DNA of 9,600 nucleotides from the NCBI GenBank assembly GCA_965662355.1, contig CBFIHP010000049.1, forward strand, positions 1 through 9,600, given 5' to 3'. This document shows positions 1 through 7,107 of the stretch, piece by piece. The first letter of the stretch is position 1. Each line of letters begins with the position of its first letter. The translations under genes and the position numbers were made by a program. Below the pieces are notes generated by a model. It did no database searches, was not told the DNA's origin, and worked only from the letters and a program-made list of their open reading frames with translations. The stretch is from GCA-2683825 sp965662355 (GTDB lineage: Bacteria > Planctomycetota > UBA1135 > GCA-002686595).

Positions 1-1
1 C

Positions 2-1387
2 TTTGCCATCGACAACCGCGAAATCACGGCGGCCTTGATGGAGGATTGGCGTCTGCCGGATTACTTCTGCGTCGTCGCATTGAACTTCGATGGCGAGGAG
101 CCGCCCGAGAGCGTAGGGGCAGAAGAAGCCCGCGTTGCATTGCGCATCCTCAATTGTTCCAGCCGGATCGCATCCGTTTGTGTGGCGGAGACCGAGACGC
201 AGCACATGGAATGGGCGCCGGCGCGGGAGTGTTGCTCCGAGCTCGGCATCAGCGTCGAGGACTTCACCGAACTCTATGACTCGACCATCGCAGAATGGCA
301 AGGATGGGGCAAGCTCCTCAAGGTTCCCACGCCTCCAGGATTGAGTGGCGTATCACTGGAGCAGCGCAGCTCCTCCGGCGGGGATCGCACCGAGCCGCAT
401 CTCAAGCCACAGGGCAAACTCCGTGTCCTGGCCGTCGATGACGATCCCGTTTTGTTGCGTTTGCTCGTCGCGCACTTGAAGGGCGCCGGGTATGAGGTCG
501 TCACCGCGCGCAACGGCATGGAAGCGCTCGCAGTTACCGTGCAATGGACTCCGCAGATGGTCGTTACCGACTTGATGATGCCGGAAATGGACGGGCTCGA
601 GCTCTGCAAGCACCTGCGCGCGACCGAGACCGGTCGTAACCTCTACATTCTGGTTCTCACAGGTCGGACCGAGGAAGATCGGATCGTCGAGGCATTCGAA
701 GCGGGTGCGGACGACTACATCGCCAAGCCCTTCAGCCCGAAGCTGCTCCTTGCACGTACTCGCCCCGGCGAGCGCGTGATCAGGCTCCAGGAGGAGAACG
801 AACGCCACCTGCTCGACAAGAAGCAGGAGAACGCCAAGCTCGAGATCGCCAAGCGCAAGCTGAAGATGATGGCGATGACGGATGCTCTGACCGAGCTTCC
901 GAACCGCCGCTGCGCGATGAAGCGCCTGGAAAGAGAGTGGGCCAACAGCTCACGGACCCGCGGTCCGCTGGCGACGATCATCCTCGACCTCGATCACTTC
1001 AAGTCTGTGAACGACAACCATGGTCACGACGTCGGAGACGTCGTCCTGTGGTCGACGGCACAGGCGATCAACAGAAGCCTCAGGCGTGGCGACACCTGCG
1101 CCCGCATCGGAGGAGAGGAGTTCCTGGTCATCTGTCCGAACACCGACGTCGAGGGTGCCGAACAGCTCGCCGAGCGCATTCGGGTGTCGGTCGAAGAGAA
1201 CATGATCGATAGCCACAACTTCAAAGGCAGTGTGACCGTCAGCCTGGGCATCGGATTCCGAACGGCCGGCATTGTCTCGATCGACCAACTGATCAAGATG
1301 GCTGATCAGGCGGTCTATCAAGCCAAGAGCAGTGGGCGAAATCGCGTGGTTGCGGGTTATCCCGGCGATCGCCGCAAGTCGGCGTAG
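2..1387 (+). CDS. HDOD (partial) - receiver - GGDEF protein, probable diguanylate cyclase; 5' end outside window
   Basis: The frame is open to the left edge; a TTG at 35 and an ATG at 38 lie in frame but are probably internal. Numbering from the TTG codon: residues 1-100 look like the end of an HDOD domain and its helical tail (a W-R-L-P motif, then a tail ending W-G-K-L-L). Residues 129-250 are a CheY-like receiver with acidic D135-D137, phosphoacceptor D179 in a TDLMMPEMDG context, T209 and K231. Residues 250-277 are charged and helical, a likely coiled-coil linker. Residues 278-440 are a GGDEF domain with DLDHFK (318-323), GGEEF (359-363) and an RxxD inhibitory site (R350-D353) five residues upstream. 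All key residues are present, so it probably makes c-di-GMP from two GTP in the cytoplasm when phosphorylated, with product inhibition. Receiver and GGDEF are certain from motifs; HDOD is inferred from a fragment. No cognate kinase is in view. Confidence 0.9.
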   Translation, partial: FAIDNREITAALMEDWRLPDYFCVVALNFDGEEPPESVGAEEARVALRILNCSSRIASVCVAETETQHMEWAPARECCSELGISVEDFTELYDSTIAEWQGWGKLLKVPTPPGLSGVSLEQRSSSGGDRTEPHLKPQGKLRVLAVDDDPVLLRLLVAHLKGAGYEVVTARNGMEALAVTVQWTPQMVVTDLMMPEMDGLELCKHLRATETGRNLYILVLTGRTEEDRIVEAFEAGADDYIAKPFSPKLLLARTRPGERVIRLQEENERHLLDKKQENAKLEIAKRKLKMMAMTDALTELPNRRCAMKRLEREWANSSRTRGPLATIILDLDHFKSVNDNHGHDVGDVVLWSTAQAINRSLRRGDTCARIGGEEFLVICPNTDVEGAEQLAERIRVSVEENMIDSHNFKGSVTVSLGIGFRTAGIVSIDQLIKMADQAVYQAKSSGRNRVVAGYPGDRRKSA

Positions 1388-1390
1388 CCC

Positions 1391-1404
1391 GCTCGCCTTC
1401 GAGC
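1391..1404 (+). terminator. Short hairpin after the GGDEF gene (weak terminator candidate)
   Basis: A 5-bp perfect stem GCTCG/CGAGC with the tetraloop CCTT starts 4 bases after the TAG stop. No run of T follows, so it is at best a weak or Rho-assisted 3' end. The 54-bp gap to the next gene also contains TAGAGT (1428-1433), a TANNNT-type -10 match 8 bases before the next ATG. Confidence 0.25.
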
Positions 1405-1441
1405 TGTCTTCGCCTGTGTCCGGGCACTAGAGTGAGCTGCC

Positions 1442-2791
1442 ATGGCCGGCTCCTTTCTTGCCAAGTTTGCCCTCGATACGCGTGAGAAGCGTGCCTGGGC
1501 GATGTACGACTGGGCCAACTCGGGCTTCTGGACGGTCGTCATCACGGCTGTCTTTCCGATCTACTACAAGAAGGTCGCTGCCGACTTGGCGTCCAATGTG
1601 GCGGATCGGTGGTACGGGTTGGCTACGGCTCTGGCCCTGTTGGTGATCGCTGTCTTGGCGCCGGGCCTGGGTGCGTTTGCGGATCTTCGCCCCTACAAGA
1701 AGACCTTCCTGGGGTGCTTCGCACTCCTGGGAGCGGTGGCGAGCTCTTGCCTGTTCTTCGTCTTCCCCGGTGATTGGATCCTGGCCCTGATGCTCTTCGG
1801 TCTGGCCAACATCGGTGCCTCCGGGAGCGTCATCTTCTACGACTCGCTACTTCCCCATGTCGCACGGCGGGACGAAGTCGACCGCCTGTCCACTGCGGGC
1901 TTTGCTCTTGGGTACCTGGGGGGCGGCTTGCTCTTGGCGTTGAGCCTGGCGTTCATTCAGAGGCCCGCATGGTTCGCCCTGCCCTCGGGCGAAGGGCTTT
2001 CGGAAGCCGCGGCAACGCTCCCTGTTCGCCTGGCTCTTCTGTGCGTCGGTGTCTGGTGGCTCGTTTTCTCCTTGCCTGTTCTCTTGCAGGTCAAGGAGCC
2101 GCCTTGCGCTTCTCCGAAGGGGGGAAATCCGTCTGGGGGGAAGAAGAGAGCGATTACGCAGCTCAAGGAAACCTTCCACGACTTGACGACGTCGTACCCC
2201 CAGGCATTTCTGTTTCTGGTTGCGTTCCTGATCTACAACGACGGGATCCTGACGATCATCAGGATGGCGGGGTTGATCGCAACGAACCGAGGATTTTCAG
2301 AAAGTGTTGTTATCGGGACCGTGCTGGGGATTCAGTTCATCGCCATCCCTTTCGCTTTCCTCTTCGGCCAGCTTGCCCACCGCTTCGGGGCGAAACGCAT
2401 GATCTTCACCGGACTCGTTATCTACTGTGGGATCACGGTCTTGGCCTTCTTCATGTCGAAGCCAACCCATTTCGTGGCCTTGGGGGCCCTCGTCGGGATG
2501 GTGCAGGGCGGAACGCAAGCACTCAGTCGGTCACTCTTCGCGGGGATGATCCCGGCCTACAAGTCCGGAGAGTTCTTTGCCTTCTTCTCGATCGGCGAGA
2601 AGTTTGCTGGAATCCTCGGTCCGCTCCTCTACACGCTCTTGATCTGGACTACCGGATCTGACCAAAACGCGATTCTGTCCATTTCGATCTTCTTCATCAT
2701 CGGCGGCTACTTGCTCAAGAAGGTGGATATCCAACAAGGCAAGCGCGTCGCCGAAGCTGCCGAAGAAGCCCACGCGGTACAGGGCGGTTGA
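1442..2791 (+). CDS. UMF1/Atg22-like MFS transporter
   Basis: This 449-residue, strongly hydrophobic integral membrane protein matches the UMF1 (Atg22-like) branch of the major facilitator superfamily. Signature segments are YDWANSGF (22-29), FYDSLLPHV (132-140) followed by a glycine-rich GYLGGGLLL helix, FLIYNDGI (262-269) and QGGTQALSRSLF (355-366). The length is usual for the family. A hydrophilic loop rich in Gly, Lys and Ser (about 218-250) separates the two six-helix halves, as in other MFS proteins. Yeast Atg22 exports amino acids from the vacuole; bacterial members have no well-defined substrate, so the cargo here is unknown. The ATG at 1442 is chosen because the family's N-terminal YDWANS helix follows about 20 residues later; there is no good Shine-Dalgarno. 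It lies 54 bp after the GGDEF gene and converges with the next gene. Confidence 0.9.
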   Translation: MAGSFLAKFALDTREKRAWAMYDWANSGFWTVVITAVFPIYYKKVAADLASNVADRWYGLATALALLVIAVLAPGLGAFADLRPYKKTFLGCFALLGAVASSCLFFVFPGDWILALMLFGLANIGASGSVIFYDSLLPHVARRDEVDRLSTAGFALGYLGGGLLLALSLAFIQRPAWFALPSGEGLSEAAATLPVRLALLCVGVWWLVFSLPVLLQVKEPPCASPKGGNPSGGKKRAITQLKETFHDLTTSYPQAFLFLVAFLIYNDGILTIIRMAGLIATNRGFSESVVIGTVLGIQFIAIPFAFLFGQLAHRFGAKRMIFTGLVIYCGITVLAFFMSKPTHFVALGALVGMVQGGTQALSRSLFAGMIPAYKSGEFFAFFSIGEKFAGILGPLLYTLLIWTTGSDQNAILSISIFFIIGGYLLKKVDIQQGKRVAEAAEEAHAVQGG

Positions 2792-2792
2792 T

Positions 2793-2819
2793 CAGAGTGA
2801 CGGCCTTGGTCTCGCTCTG
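2793..2819 (+). terminator. Hairpin filling the convergent intergenic gap
   Basis: The arms CAGAGTGA (2793-2800) and TCGCTCTG (2812-2819) form an 8-bp stem with one T-G wobble and an 11-base loop. It sits between the TGA of the transporter (2789-2791) and the stop of the opposing lipoprotein gene (2820-2822, reverse strand). The wobble pairs as G-U only in the + transcript; in the - transcript it becomes an A-C mismatch, so it should work better for the transporter mRNA. No T-tract follows. Confidence 0.45.
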
Positions 2820-4874
2820 TCAGTCGATGAAGAACGGGCTCGACCAGGCCGTTCCGCTATCGTCCTGAATGATGCGCACGTAGAGATACTCACCCTTGGC
2901 GAGTCCCTTGATCGTGAAGCCTGCTTCGTAGTCCCAGTAGCCGTTGGCATCGAGAGACTGGGCCAGTTTTCCGCTGCGGATGAGGTCGACCCGCACAATG
3001 GGCGCGCAGCTGATGGCACGGACATAGACAAAGGCGTCCTGTCCCGGCGCTGGTATGGCCGAACCCATGCGGTTTCCATCGAGGGCGCAACGCAGGATGA
3101 TTCGCGGTCCATTGGTCGCGTAGGTGCGTCGGGACATCAGTGCTTCGCGTACGCCCTTGCGCGAAAGGTCCCCCGTCAAGATTGCTGCTAGCCCGCCCAT
3201 GCGAGGTGAGACCTCGTGTGCCAACCCAGGGTGTCCATCGTGGCTGTCACCGCTGCCGACGAAACCCAAGCGGTGTCCCTGGTCCAGAACGTCACGCACG
3301 AAATTGCCCTCGAGCGGCTTGTAGATGGTCTGCGGTGCATCCGGCGCTTCGCTGGAGCCGTGCACGGAGGCAACCTCGGTGACCGGTTCGAATTGCGGGT
3401 CCGGCGCGAACTTCCAGTTCGTCGCGACCGGTCCGCCGGCGGAGTGATGTGCAAAGGTCATCGCGGGCAGGTTCTGTTCGCGTAGAGCGTCCCAGAGTTG
3501 CGTCGGCGTCTCATAACGCTCGTCGATCGACGACAGGACCGGCCCGTCGTCTCCGAAGTACAGCACGTGACGATGACCGTGGATCCAGCTGGTCCACTCG
3601 TAGCCGAGAACCGTGACGAAGGTCCCCGGAGCGTTGAAGGCCTCGGTCGTCTCCCTGATTTCCTGCCACAGGGCGGGGTGCTCGTCGAGAAAGAGCATGC
3701 CCCAATGGTCGTGATCCGTCAGAGAAACGACATCGAGGCCGCTGACATCTCGTGCATACCGAAAGAACTCCTCGGGTGTTCCGGTGCCGTCGCTGAGGTT
3801 CGAATGGCCGTGCAAGTCGCCCCAGTGAATGTCCGCCACCTTCGGTTCGACGAGAACCGGATTGCTCTGACCGACCAGCTCGCGACCGTCGAGAGTCGCC
3901 TGGGCGATGAAGCGATAAACGCCCTTGTCCTCGGCCATGACCTCGACGCGCGCGAGACCTCGATCCCCCGAGACCAAGGTGACCTTCTCGGGCAACGTGA
4001 GCCCCTCGGGTGCGGAGAGGATGTTGATATCGCCCGTGAACTCCACGCCGGCGTTGCGAATCCCATCCAGAACCGCAATGCAGAGGGAGAAGGACTCGCC
4101 GGGGAGGACCGTGCTGGGGGCGATAATGCTCACGTGTGCCGGTGGGCCGGGCAATACGTCCACCGCCGGTGAGTCTGGTAGGAGGCGAGCGATTCCATCG
4201 CCATCTCCGTCGACGGAAATCCAAAAGCGCGAGGCCGACTCCGCATATCTGTCCGCGCGCGCTCCGCGAGGTCCAGCGCCGTATACGATCGTCAGGCGCT
4301 CGCCGGCATTCAGCTTTCTNNNNNNNNNNNNNNNNNNNNNNNNNNNNNNNNNNNNNNNNNNNNNNNNNNNNNNNNNNNNNNNNNNNNNNNNNNNNNNNNN
4401 NNNNNNNNNNNNNNNNNCGCCCTCGACCCTGAAGTCGACCCAGGATCCTGGGTTGTCGAAAGGGCTAAGGTTCGCGTCCTCGGCTTCCATCGAGGCCGTG
4501 GTGTAGCCGGGCGCCCGTGGATTGCTTGTCTGCGCGGGCGTCCAATCCCAGAAGCCCGGCACGGTCAAGCGCACGAAGCCGCCCGGCTCGATGCCCTCCG
4601 GACCGACTTCGTAGATGATCGTCCAACGTCCACTCTGCCCGGCGCGTGTTTCGAGCTCTTCGTCTGCGTCCAGCCAGGCTCGGCCCCCGCCGTCGGAGGA
4701 GTGGCGCTGCGCATCGCGCGCTGTCCTCAGCTCCGCGACGAGGCCGTAGTTGGCGGTCGGCGGATCCGGCCGAGAGGACTTCTCGTCCGCAGGCGGGGAG
4801 CTCTCCTGAGCCGGATGGCATGCGAGGAATGCGAAAAGAAGGGCGCTTGCTAGGGCTCTGGACACAGGCTGCAT
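2820..4874 (-). CDS. Probable lipoprotein with PHP / DUF3604-like metallohydrolase domain
   Basis: 684 residues, about 33 of them (around 153-185) hidden by an N run. The ATG at 4874 is chosen over an in-frame GTG at 4910: AAGGGAG lies 5 bases upstream and the protein then begins with a signal peptide (R6, hydrophobic 7-18, FLAC with C19 as lipidation site). Residues 35-250 contain a segment typical of DUF3604 N-termini (sandwich-like, with GRWTIIYEVGPEGI). Residues about 250-340 look like an Ig-type beta domain. Residues 349-580 are PHP-type: H355-G-H357, TDHDH (386-390), GYEW with E426, H432/H434/H436, H476-H477 and GSGDSHDGH (540-548). These probable metal ligands point to a hydrolase, but DUF3604 substrates are not established. 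A beta-rich tail (595-684) ends in SPFFID. It is probably anchored in the envelope. CehA/McbA-type carbamate hydrolases are a related alternative. Confidence 0.82.
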   Translation of the reverse strand: MQPVSRALASALLFAFLACHPAQESSPPADEKSSRPDPPTANYGLVAELRTARDAQRHSSDGGGRAWLDADEELETRAGQSGRWTIIYEVGPEGIEPGGFVRLTVPGFWDWTPAQTSNPRAPGYTTASMEAEDANLSPFDNPGSWVDFRVEGXXXXXXXXXXXXXXXXXXXXXXXXXXXXXXXXXRKLNAGERLTIVYGAGPRGARADRYAESASRFWISVDGDGDGIARLLPDSPAVDVLPGPPAHVSIIAPSTVLPGESFSLCIAVLDGIRNAGVEFTGDINILSAPEGLTLPEKVTLVSGDRGLARVEVMAEDKGVYRFIAQATLDGRELVGQSNPVLVEPKVADIHWGDLHGHSNLSDGTGTPEEFFRYARDVSGLDVVSLTDHDHWGMLFLDEHPALWQEIRETTEAFNAPGTFVTVLGYEWTSWIHGHRHVLYFGDDGPVLSSIDERYETPTQLWDALREQNLPAMTFAHHSAGGPVATNWKFAPDPQFEPVTEVASVHGSSEAPDAPQTIYKPLEGNFVRDVLDQGHRLGFVGSGDSHDGHPGLAHEVSPRMGGLAAILTGDLSRKGVREALMSRRTYATNGPRIILRCALDGNRMGSAIPAPGQDAFVYVRAISCAPIVRVDLIRSGKLAQSLDANGYWDYEAGFTIKGLAKGEYLYVRIIQDDSGTAWSSPFFID
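4320..4417. other. Assembly gap (98 N)
   Basis: 98 consecutive N bases fall inside the minus-strand lipoprotein gene. The reading frame is the same on both sides at this gap length, and the flanking residues fit one continuous domain, so the gap size is plausibly right to within a multiple of three. A frameshift or an indel hidden in the gap cannot be excluded. Confidence 0.98.
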
Positions 4875-4879
4875 CGTAT

Positions 4880-4886
4880 CTCCCTT
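4880..4886 (-). promoter_or_regulatory. Shine-Dalgarno of the DUF3604-like lipoprotein gene
   Basis: Read on the minus strand this is AAGGGAG, 5 bases before the ATG at 4874-4872. It is the only strong ribosome binding site in the window, and it decides the ATG start over the upstream in-frame GTG at 4910. Confidence 0.75.
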
Positions 4887-4910
4887 TTGGCCCCGGTCGA
4901 GGGTGCGCAC

Positions 4911-4926
4911 AGGCCGATGTAGGCCT
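4911..4926. promoter_or_regulatory. Inverted repeat in the divergent intergenic region
   Basis: AGGCC-N6-GGCCT is a perfect 5-bp inverted repeat in the 65-bp space between the divergent lipoprotein gene (start 4874, -) and the DUF4126-like gene (start 4940, +). The position suits an operator serving both promoters, but a 5-bp arm in GC-rich DNA is common by chance. No convincing -35/-10 pair was recognised on either strand here. Confidence 0.25.
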
Positions 4927-4939
4927 CGTGGAATCCTCG

Positions 4940-5530
4940 ATGCCCGATATCTCGGAAACGGTTTCGCTGCTGCTGACGGTCTTCGCCGGCATCGGACTGG
5001 CCTCCGCTGGTGGGATCCGGGCCTTCGTGCCGCTCCTCGTCCTGTCGCTTGCGGTACACATGGGCCAGGCCGAATTGATGGAGCCGCTCGCCTGGCTAGG
5101 ATCGAGCGCCGCTTCGATCGTGCTTTCCATCCTCGTATTCGTCGAGCTCGTCCTACGGCACACGCAGCGCTCTTTCCCGGGCCGACGCGCCTCGAGCGTG
5201 CTAGCTATTGCCAGTGGAGCCCTGGTGACCACGGCACTGCTGGTGGATGTGCATTCGACCCTCGTCATCGCCGCCGCGTGCGTCGCCGGTGCCCTCATCG
5301 CGCTCTTCGTCCAGTGGCCGACCTCCGCTCTGCGTGCGGCTGCGCATCGAATCGGCGCCGAGGGGGCCACCGGTGGGCTTGGAACGCCGAAGGGCGAAAC
5401 AGCCAGCGCAATCCTGATTTCGATGCTTTCGCTCTACGCACCGATCGCCGCCCCGATGCTGGTCGTGGCCGTCGTTGCGGGTGCGCTCCACATGCGTCGC
5501 CAGCAGGCGGGGCGTCCGAACGTCGTCTGA
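4940..5530 (+). CDS. DUF4126-like integral membrane protein
   Basis: 196 residues with about four to five hydrophobic segments (roughly 7-40, 52-72, 86-104, 107-125, 155-183). The first segment carries GIGLASAGGIRAFVPLL (18-34), and a later TGGLGTPKGE (144-153) precedes the last helices. Both resemble DUF4126 proteins, where a glycine/alanine helix with RAFLPL and a TGGLGNP loop are typical. The middle is divergent: the acidic/lysine-proline segment I associate with the family after the second helix is replaced by VLRHTQRSFPG (71-81). Function of DUF4126 is unknown; it acts in a membrane. The ATG at 4940 gives an N-terminus just before the first helix; a GTG at 4928 is an in-frame alternative, and the reading frame stays open further upstream over the divergent gene, which is probably not translated. 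It is followed by the M20 gene after 36 bp. Confidence 0.75.
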   Translation: MPDISETVSLLLTVFAGIGLASAGGIRAFVPLLVLSLAVHMGQAELMEPLAWLGSSAASIVLSILVFVELVLRHTQRSFPGRRASSVLAIASGALVTTALLVDVHSTLVIAAACVAGALIALFVQWPTSALRAAAHRIGAEGATGGLGTPKGETASAILISMLSLYAPIAAPMLVVAVVAGALHMRRQQAGRPNVV

Positions 5531-5533
5531 CCC

Positions 5534-5550
5534 AAAACGAGCGACGTTTT
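5534..5550. repeat. Inverted repeat AAAACG-N5-CGTTTT between the DUF4126-like and M20 genes
   Basis: A perfect 6-bp inverted repeat with a 5-base spacer begins 4 bases after the TGA of the membrane protein gene. The A-tract and T-tract form the outer stem, as in bidirectional intrinsic terminators, but only two C-G pairs close the loop, so the stem is weak. It could equally be an operator for the M20 gene, which starts 17 bases later. Confidence 0.3.
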
Positions 5551-5553
5551 CGG

Positions 5554-5559
5554 TATCCT
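5554..5559 (+). promoter_or_regulatory. Possible -10 element of a leaderless M20 transcript
   Basis: TATCCT ends 7 bases before the ATG at 5567, where the -10 hexamer (TANNNT) lies in leaderless genes whose transcript begins at the start codon. The gene has no recognisable Shine-Dalgarno, which fits. No -35 at standard spacing was found, so this rests on six bases and position. Confidence 0.25.
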
Positions 5560-5566
5560 GTGCGCC

Positions 5567-7000
5567 ATGAGCACAGGTACCCAATCCCCCATCCGTGTGG
5601 CCGATGCCACGGCCCTGGTCGAGAAGAACTTCGAGTCGGAGATCGTTCCGCTTCTCTGCGACTACATTCGTATCCCGAACAAGTCGCCTGACTTCGATCC
5701 CCAGTGGAAAGAAAACGGGCACATGCAGCGGGCAACGAAGTTGATCGAGCAATGGTGTAGCTCGCGCAACCTCAGTGGCTTGACGGTCGAGGTGGTAGAG
5801 CTCGAGGGACGCACCCCGCTCATCTACATGGAGCTGCCCGGAAAGGGAGACGACACGGTGCTTCTGTATGGTCACCTGGACAAGCAACCGGAGATGGTCG
5901 GTTGGCGCGACGGTCTCGGTCCCTGGGAACCCGTACGCGACGGCGATCGGCTCTATGGCCGTGGTGGAGCCGACGACGGCTACGCGGCCTTTGCTTCATT
6001 GACCGCTCTGGAGATCCTCCAGGATCAGGGGCTGGATCACTCACGCTGCGTTGTTCTGATCGAGGGCTGTGAAGAAAGTGGCAGCTACGACCTGCCTTTC
6101 TACATCGACCATCTGGCAGAGCGCATCGGTTCGCCCAGCTTGGTCGTGTGTCTGGACTCGGGCTGCGGAGACTACGAACGACTCTGGAACACAACCTCGT
6201 TGCGCGGGATGGTCTCCGGCGAGCTCGAAGTCGAGATCCTGAGAGAGGGTGTGCACTCCGGGGACGCCAGTGGCGTCGTTCCCGATACTTTCCGAATCGC
6301 TCGTGCCTTGTTGTCACGGCTGGAAGACGAGATGACCGGCAAGCTGATCCCCACCGGCTTGCATGTCGATATCCCCCAGCAGCGTATCGATCAAGCCCGT
6401 ATAACTGCCGAGGTTCTCGGCGGCAAGGTGCATTCGAAGTTCCCCTTCGTCGCGGGCTCGAGCGCGATCAAGGCCGAGAATGCCGAGTTGATTCTGAACC
6501 GAACGTGGCGCCCGACCCTGACCGTTACGGGCGCAGAGGGTTTGCCCAGCTTGCCCGATGCGGGCAATGTGCTGCGCCCGAAGACCGCGCTGAAGCTTTC
6601 GTTGCGTCTGCCACCGACGTTGAAGGGCGAAGATGCCGAGGCGATCGTGCATGAACTCCTGGTCAAGGATCCTCCGTACGGCGCGCGCATCGGCTTCAAG
6701 GCCGCTGGAAGTTGCGAGGGCTGGAACGCTCCCCCGATCGTCTCCTGGCTGGAGACCGCGGTCGCAGAGGCATCTCGCAGTTTCTATGGAGCACCTCCGG
6801 CGGCGATGGGTGAAGGGGGGTCGATCCCGTTCATGGGAATGCTGGGCGAGAAATTCCCCGAGGCGCAATTCCTCATCACGGGCGTTCTGGGCCCGGAATC
6901 CAACGCCCACGGCCCGAACGAGTTCCTGCACATCCCCTCAGCGAAGCGTCTGTCCGCTTGCGTGGCCAGCGTGCTGGTCCGGCAGTTCGAGACATCCTGA
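5567..7000 (+). CDS. M20-family metallopeptidase, dipeptidase-like
   Basis: 477 residues, usual for the carnosinase/dipeptidase-like branch of M20 (ArgE/DapE/CPG2 superfamily). It should hydrolyse a dipeptide or N-acyl amino acid in the cytoplasm with two metal ions, usually zinc; no signal peptide is seen. Motifs in order: YGHLDKQPE with H103 and D105; YGRGGADDG with bridging D136; EGCEESGS with general base E169 and metal ligand E170; CLDSG with D197; C-terminal SNAHGPNEF with H448. All five metal ligands and the base are present. Residues about 215-330 are the lid/dimerisation domain, with GVHSGDASG including H230. The ATG at 5567 puts the first helix in the expected place. The exact substrate cannot be told from sequence. 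It follows the DUF4126-like gene by 36 bp; a 107-bp gap separates it from the HDOD gene. Confidence 0.93.
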   Translation: MSTGTQSPIRVADATALVEKNFESEIVPLLCDYIRIPNKSPDFDPQWKENGHMQRATKLIEQWCSSRNLSGLTVEVVELEGRTPLIYMELPGKGDDTVLLYGHLDKQPEMVGWRDGLGPWEPVRDGDRLYGRGGADDGYAAFASLTALEILQDQGLDHSRCVVLIEGCEESGSYDLPFYIDHLAERIGSPSLVVCLDSGCGDYERLWNTTSLRGMVSGELEVEILREGVHSGDASGVVPDTFRIARALLSRLEDEMTGKLIPTGLHVDIPQQRIDQARITAEVLGGKVHSKFPFVAGSSAIKAENAELILNRTWRPTLTVTGAEGLPSLPDAGNVLRPKTALKLSLRLPPTLKGEDAEAIVHELLVKDPPYGARIGFKAAGSCEGWNAPPIVSWLETAVAEASRSFYGAPPAAMGEGGSIPFMGMLGEKFPEAQFLITGVLGPESNAHGPNEFLHIPSAKRLSACVASVLVRQFETS

Positions 7001-7031
7001 CGGTACCCCGATCCAGGGGGCGATTTGCGGC

Positions 7032-7104
7032 CTAGGTATTCGCCCTAGTAAAGAGGAACAGCGTTCAGGTTCGGAGGGGTCTTGCCCGAAAGGCACCAAA
7101 GCCT
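7032..7104 (+). other. Leader region of the HDOD-sthA pair with two short hairpins
   Basis: Within the 107-bp gap (7001-7107) two small stems can be drawn. CTAGG/CCTAG (7032-7036, 7044-7048) has a 7-base loop. AGGC/GCCT (7091-7094, 7101-7104) has a 6-base loop and ends 3 bases before the ATG. The second one contains the only nearby AAAGG ribosome-binding-like sequence. GGAGG at 7073-7077 is too far (30 bases) to serve the ATG at 7108. Stems this short are common by chance; no known riboswitch was recognised. Confidence 0.2.
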
Positions 7105-7107
7105 GTC

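Noticed and set aside
1774..2661. A 295-codon plus-strand frame overlapping the transporter
   Set aside because: Out-of-frame shadow of the UMF1 gene; its product is not membrane-like and has no recognisable domain.
3498..4172. A 224-codon open frame on the plus strand opposite the DUF3604-like gene
   Set aside because: Antisense shadow of the region encoding the metal-binding motifs; low-complexity composition with no family features.
4646..4939. N-terminal extension of the DUF4126-like protein
   Set aside because: The extension is Arg-rich, lies over the 5' end of the opposing lipoprotein gene and lacks a family match; the hydrophobic domain begins just after the ATG at 4940.
4465..5370. 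A 301-codon minus-strand frame across the lipoprotein start and the DUF4126-like gene
   Set aside because: It crosses the divergent promoter region and two supported genes; its protein is rich in Arg, Ser and Ala with no motif.
7016..7028. A sigma-54 type promoter
   Set aside because: TTGC at 7025-7028 has no TGGCA at the needed -24 spacing.
7061..7107. A c-di-GMP (GEMM-type) riboswitch upstream of the HDOD gene
   Set aside because: A CAAAGCC stretch near 7096-7103 recalls one, but the other conserved GEMM segments are not seen and it abuts the start codon.
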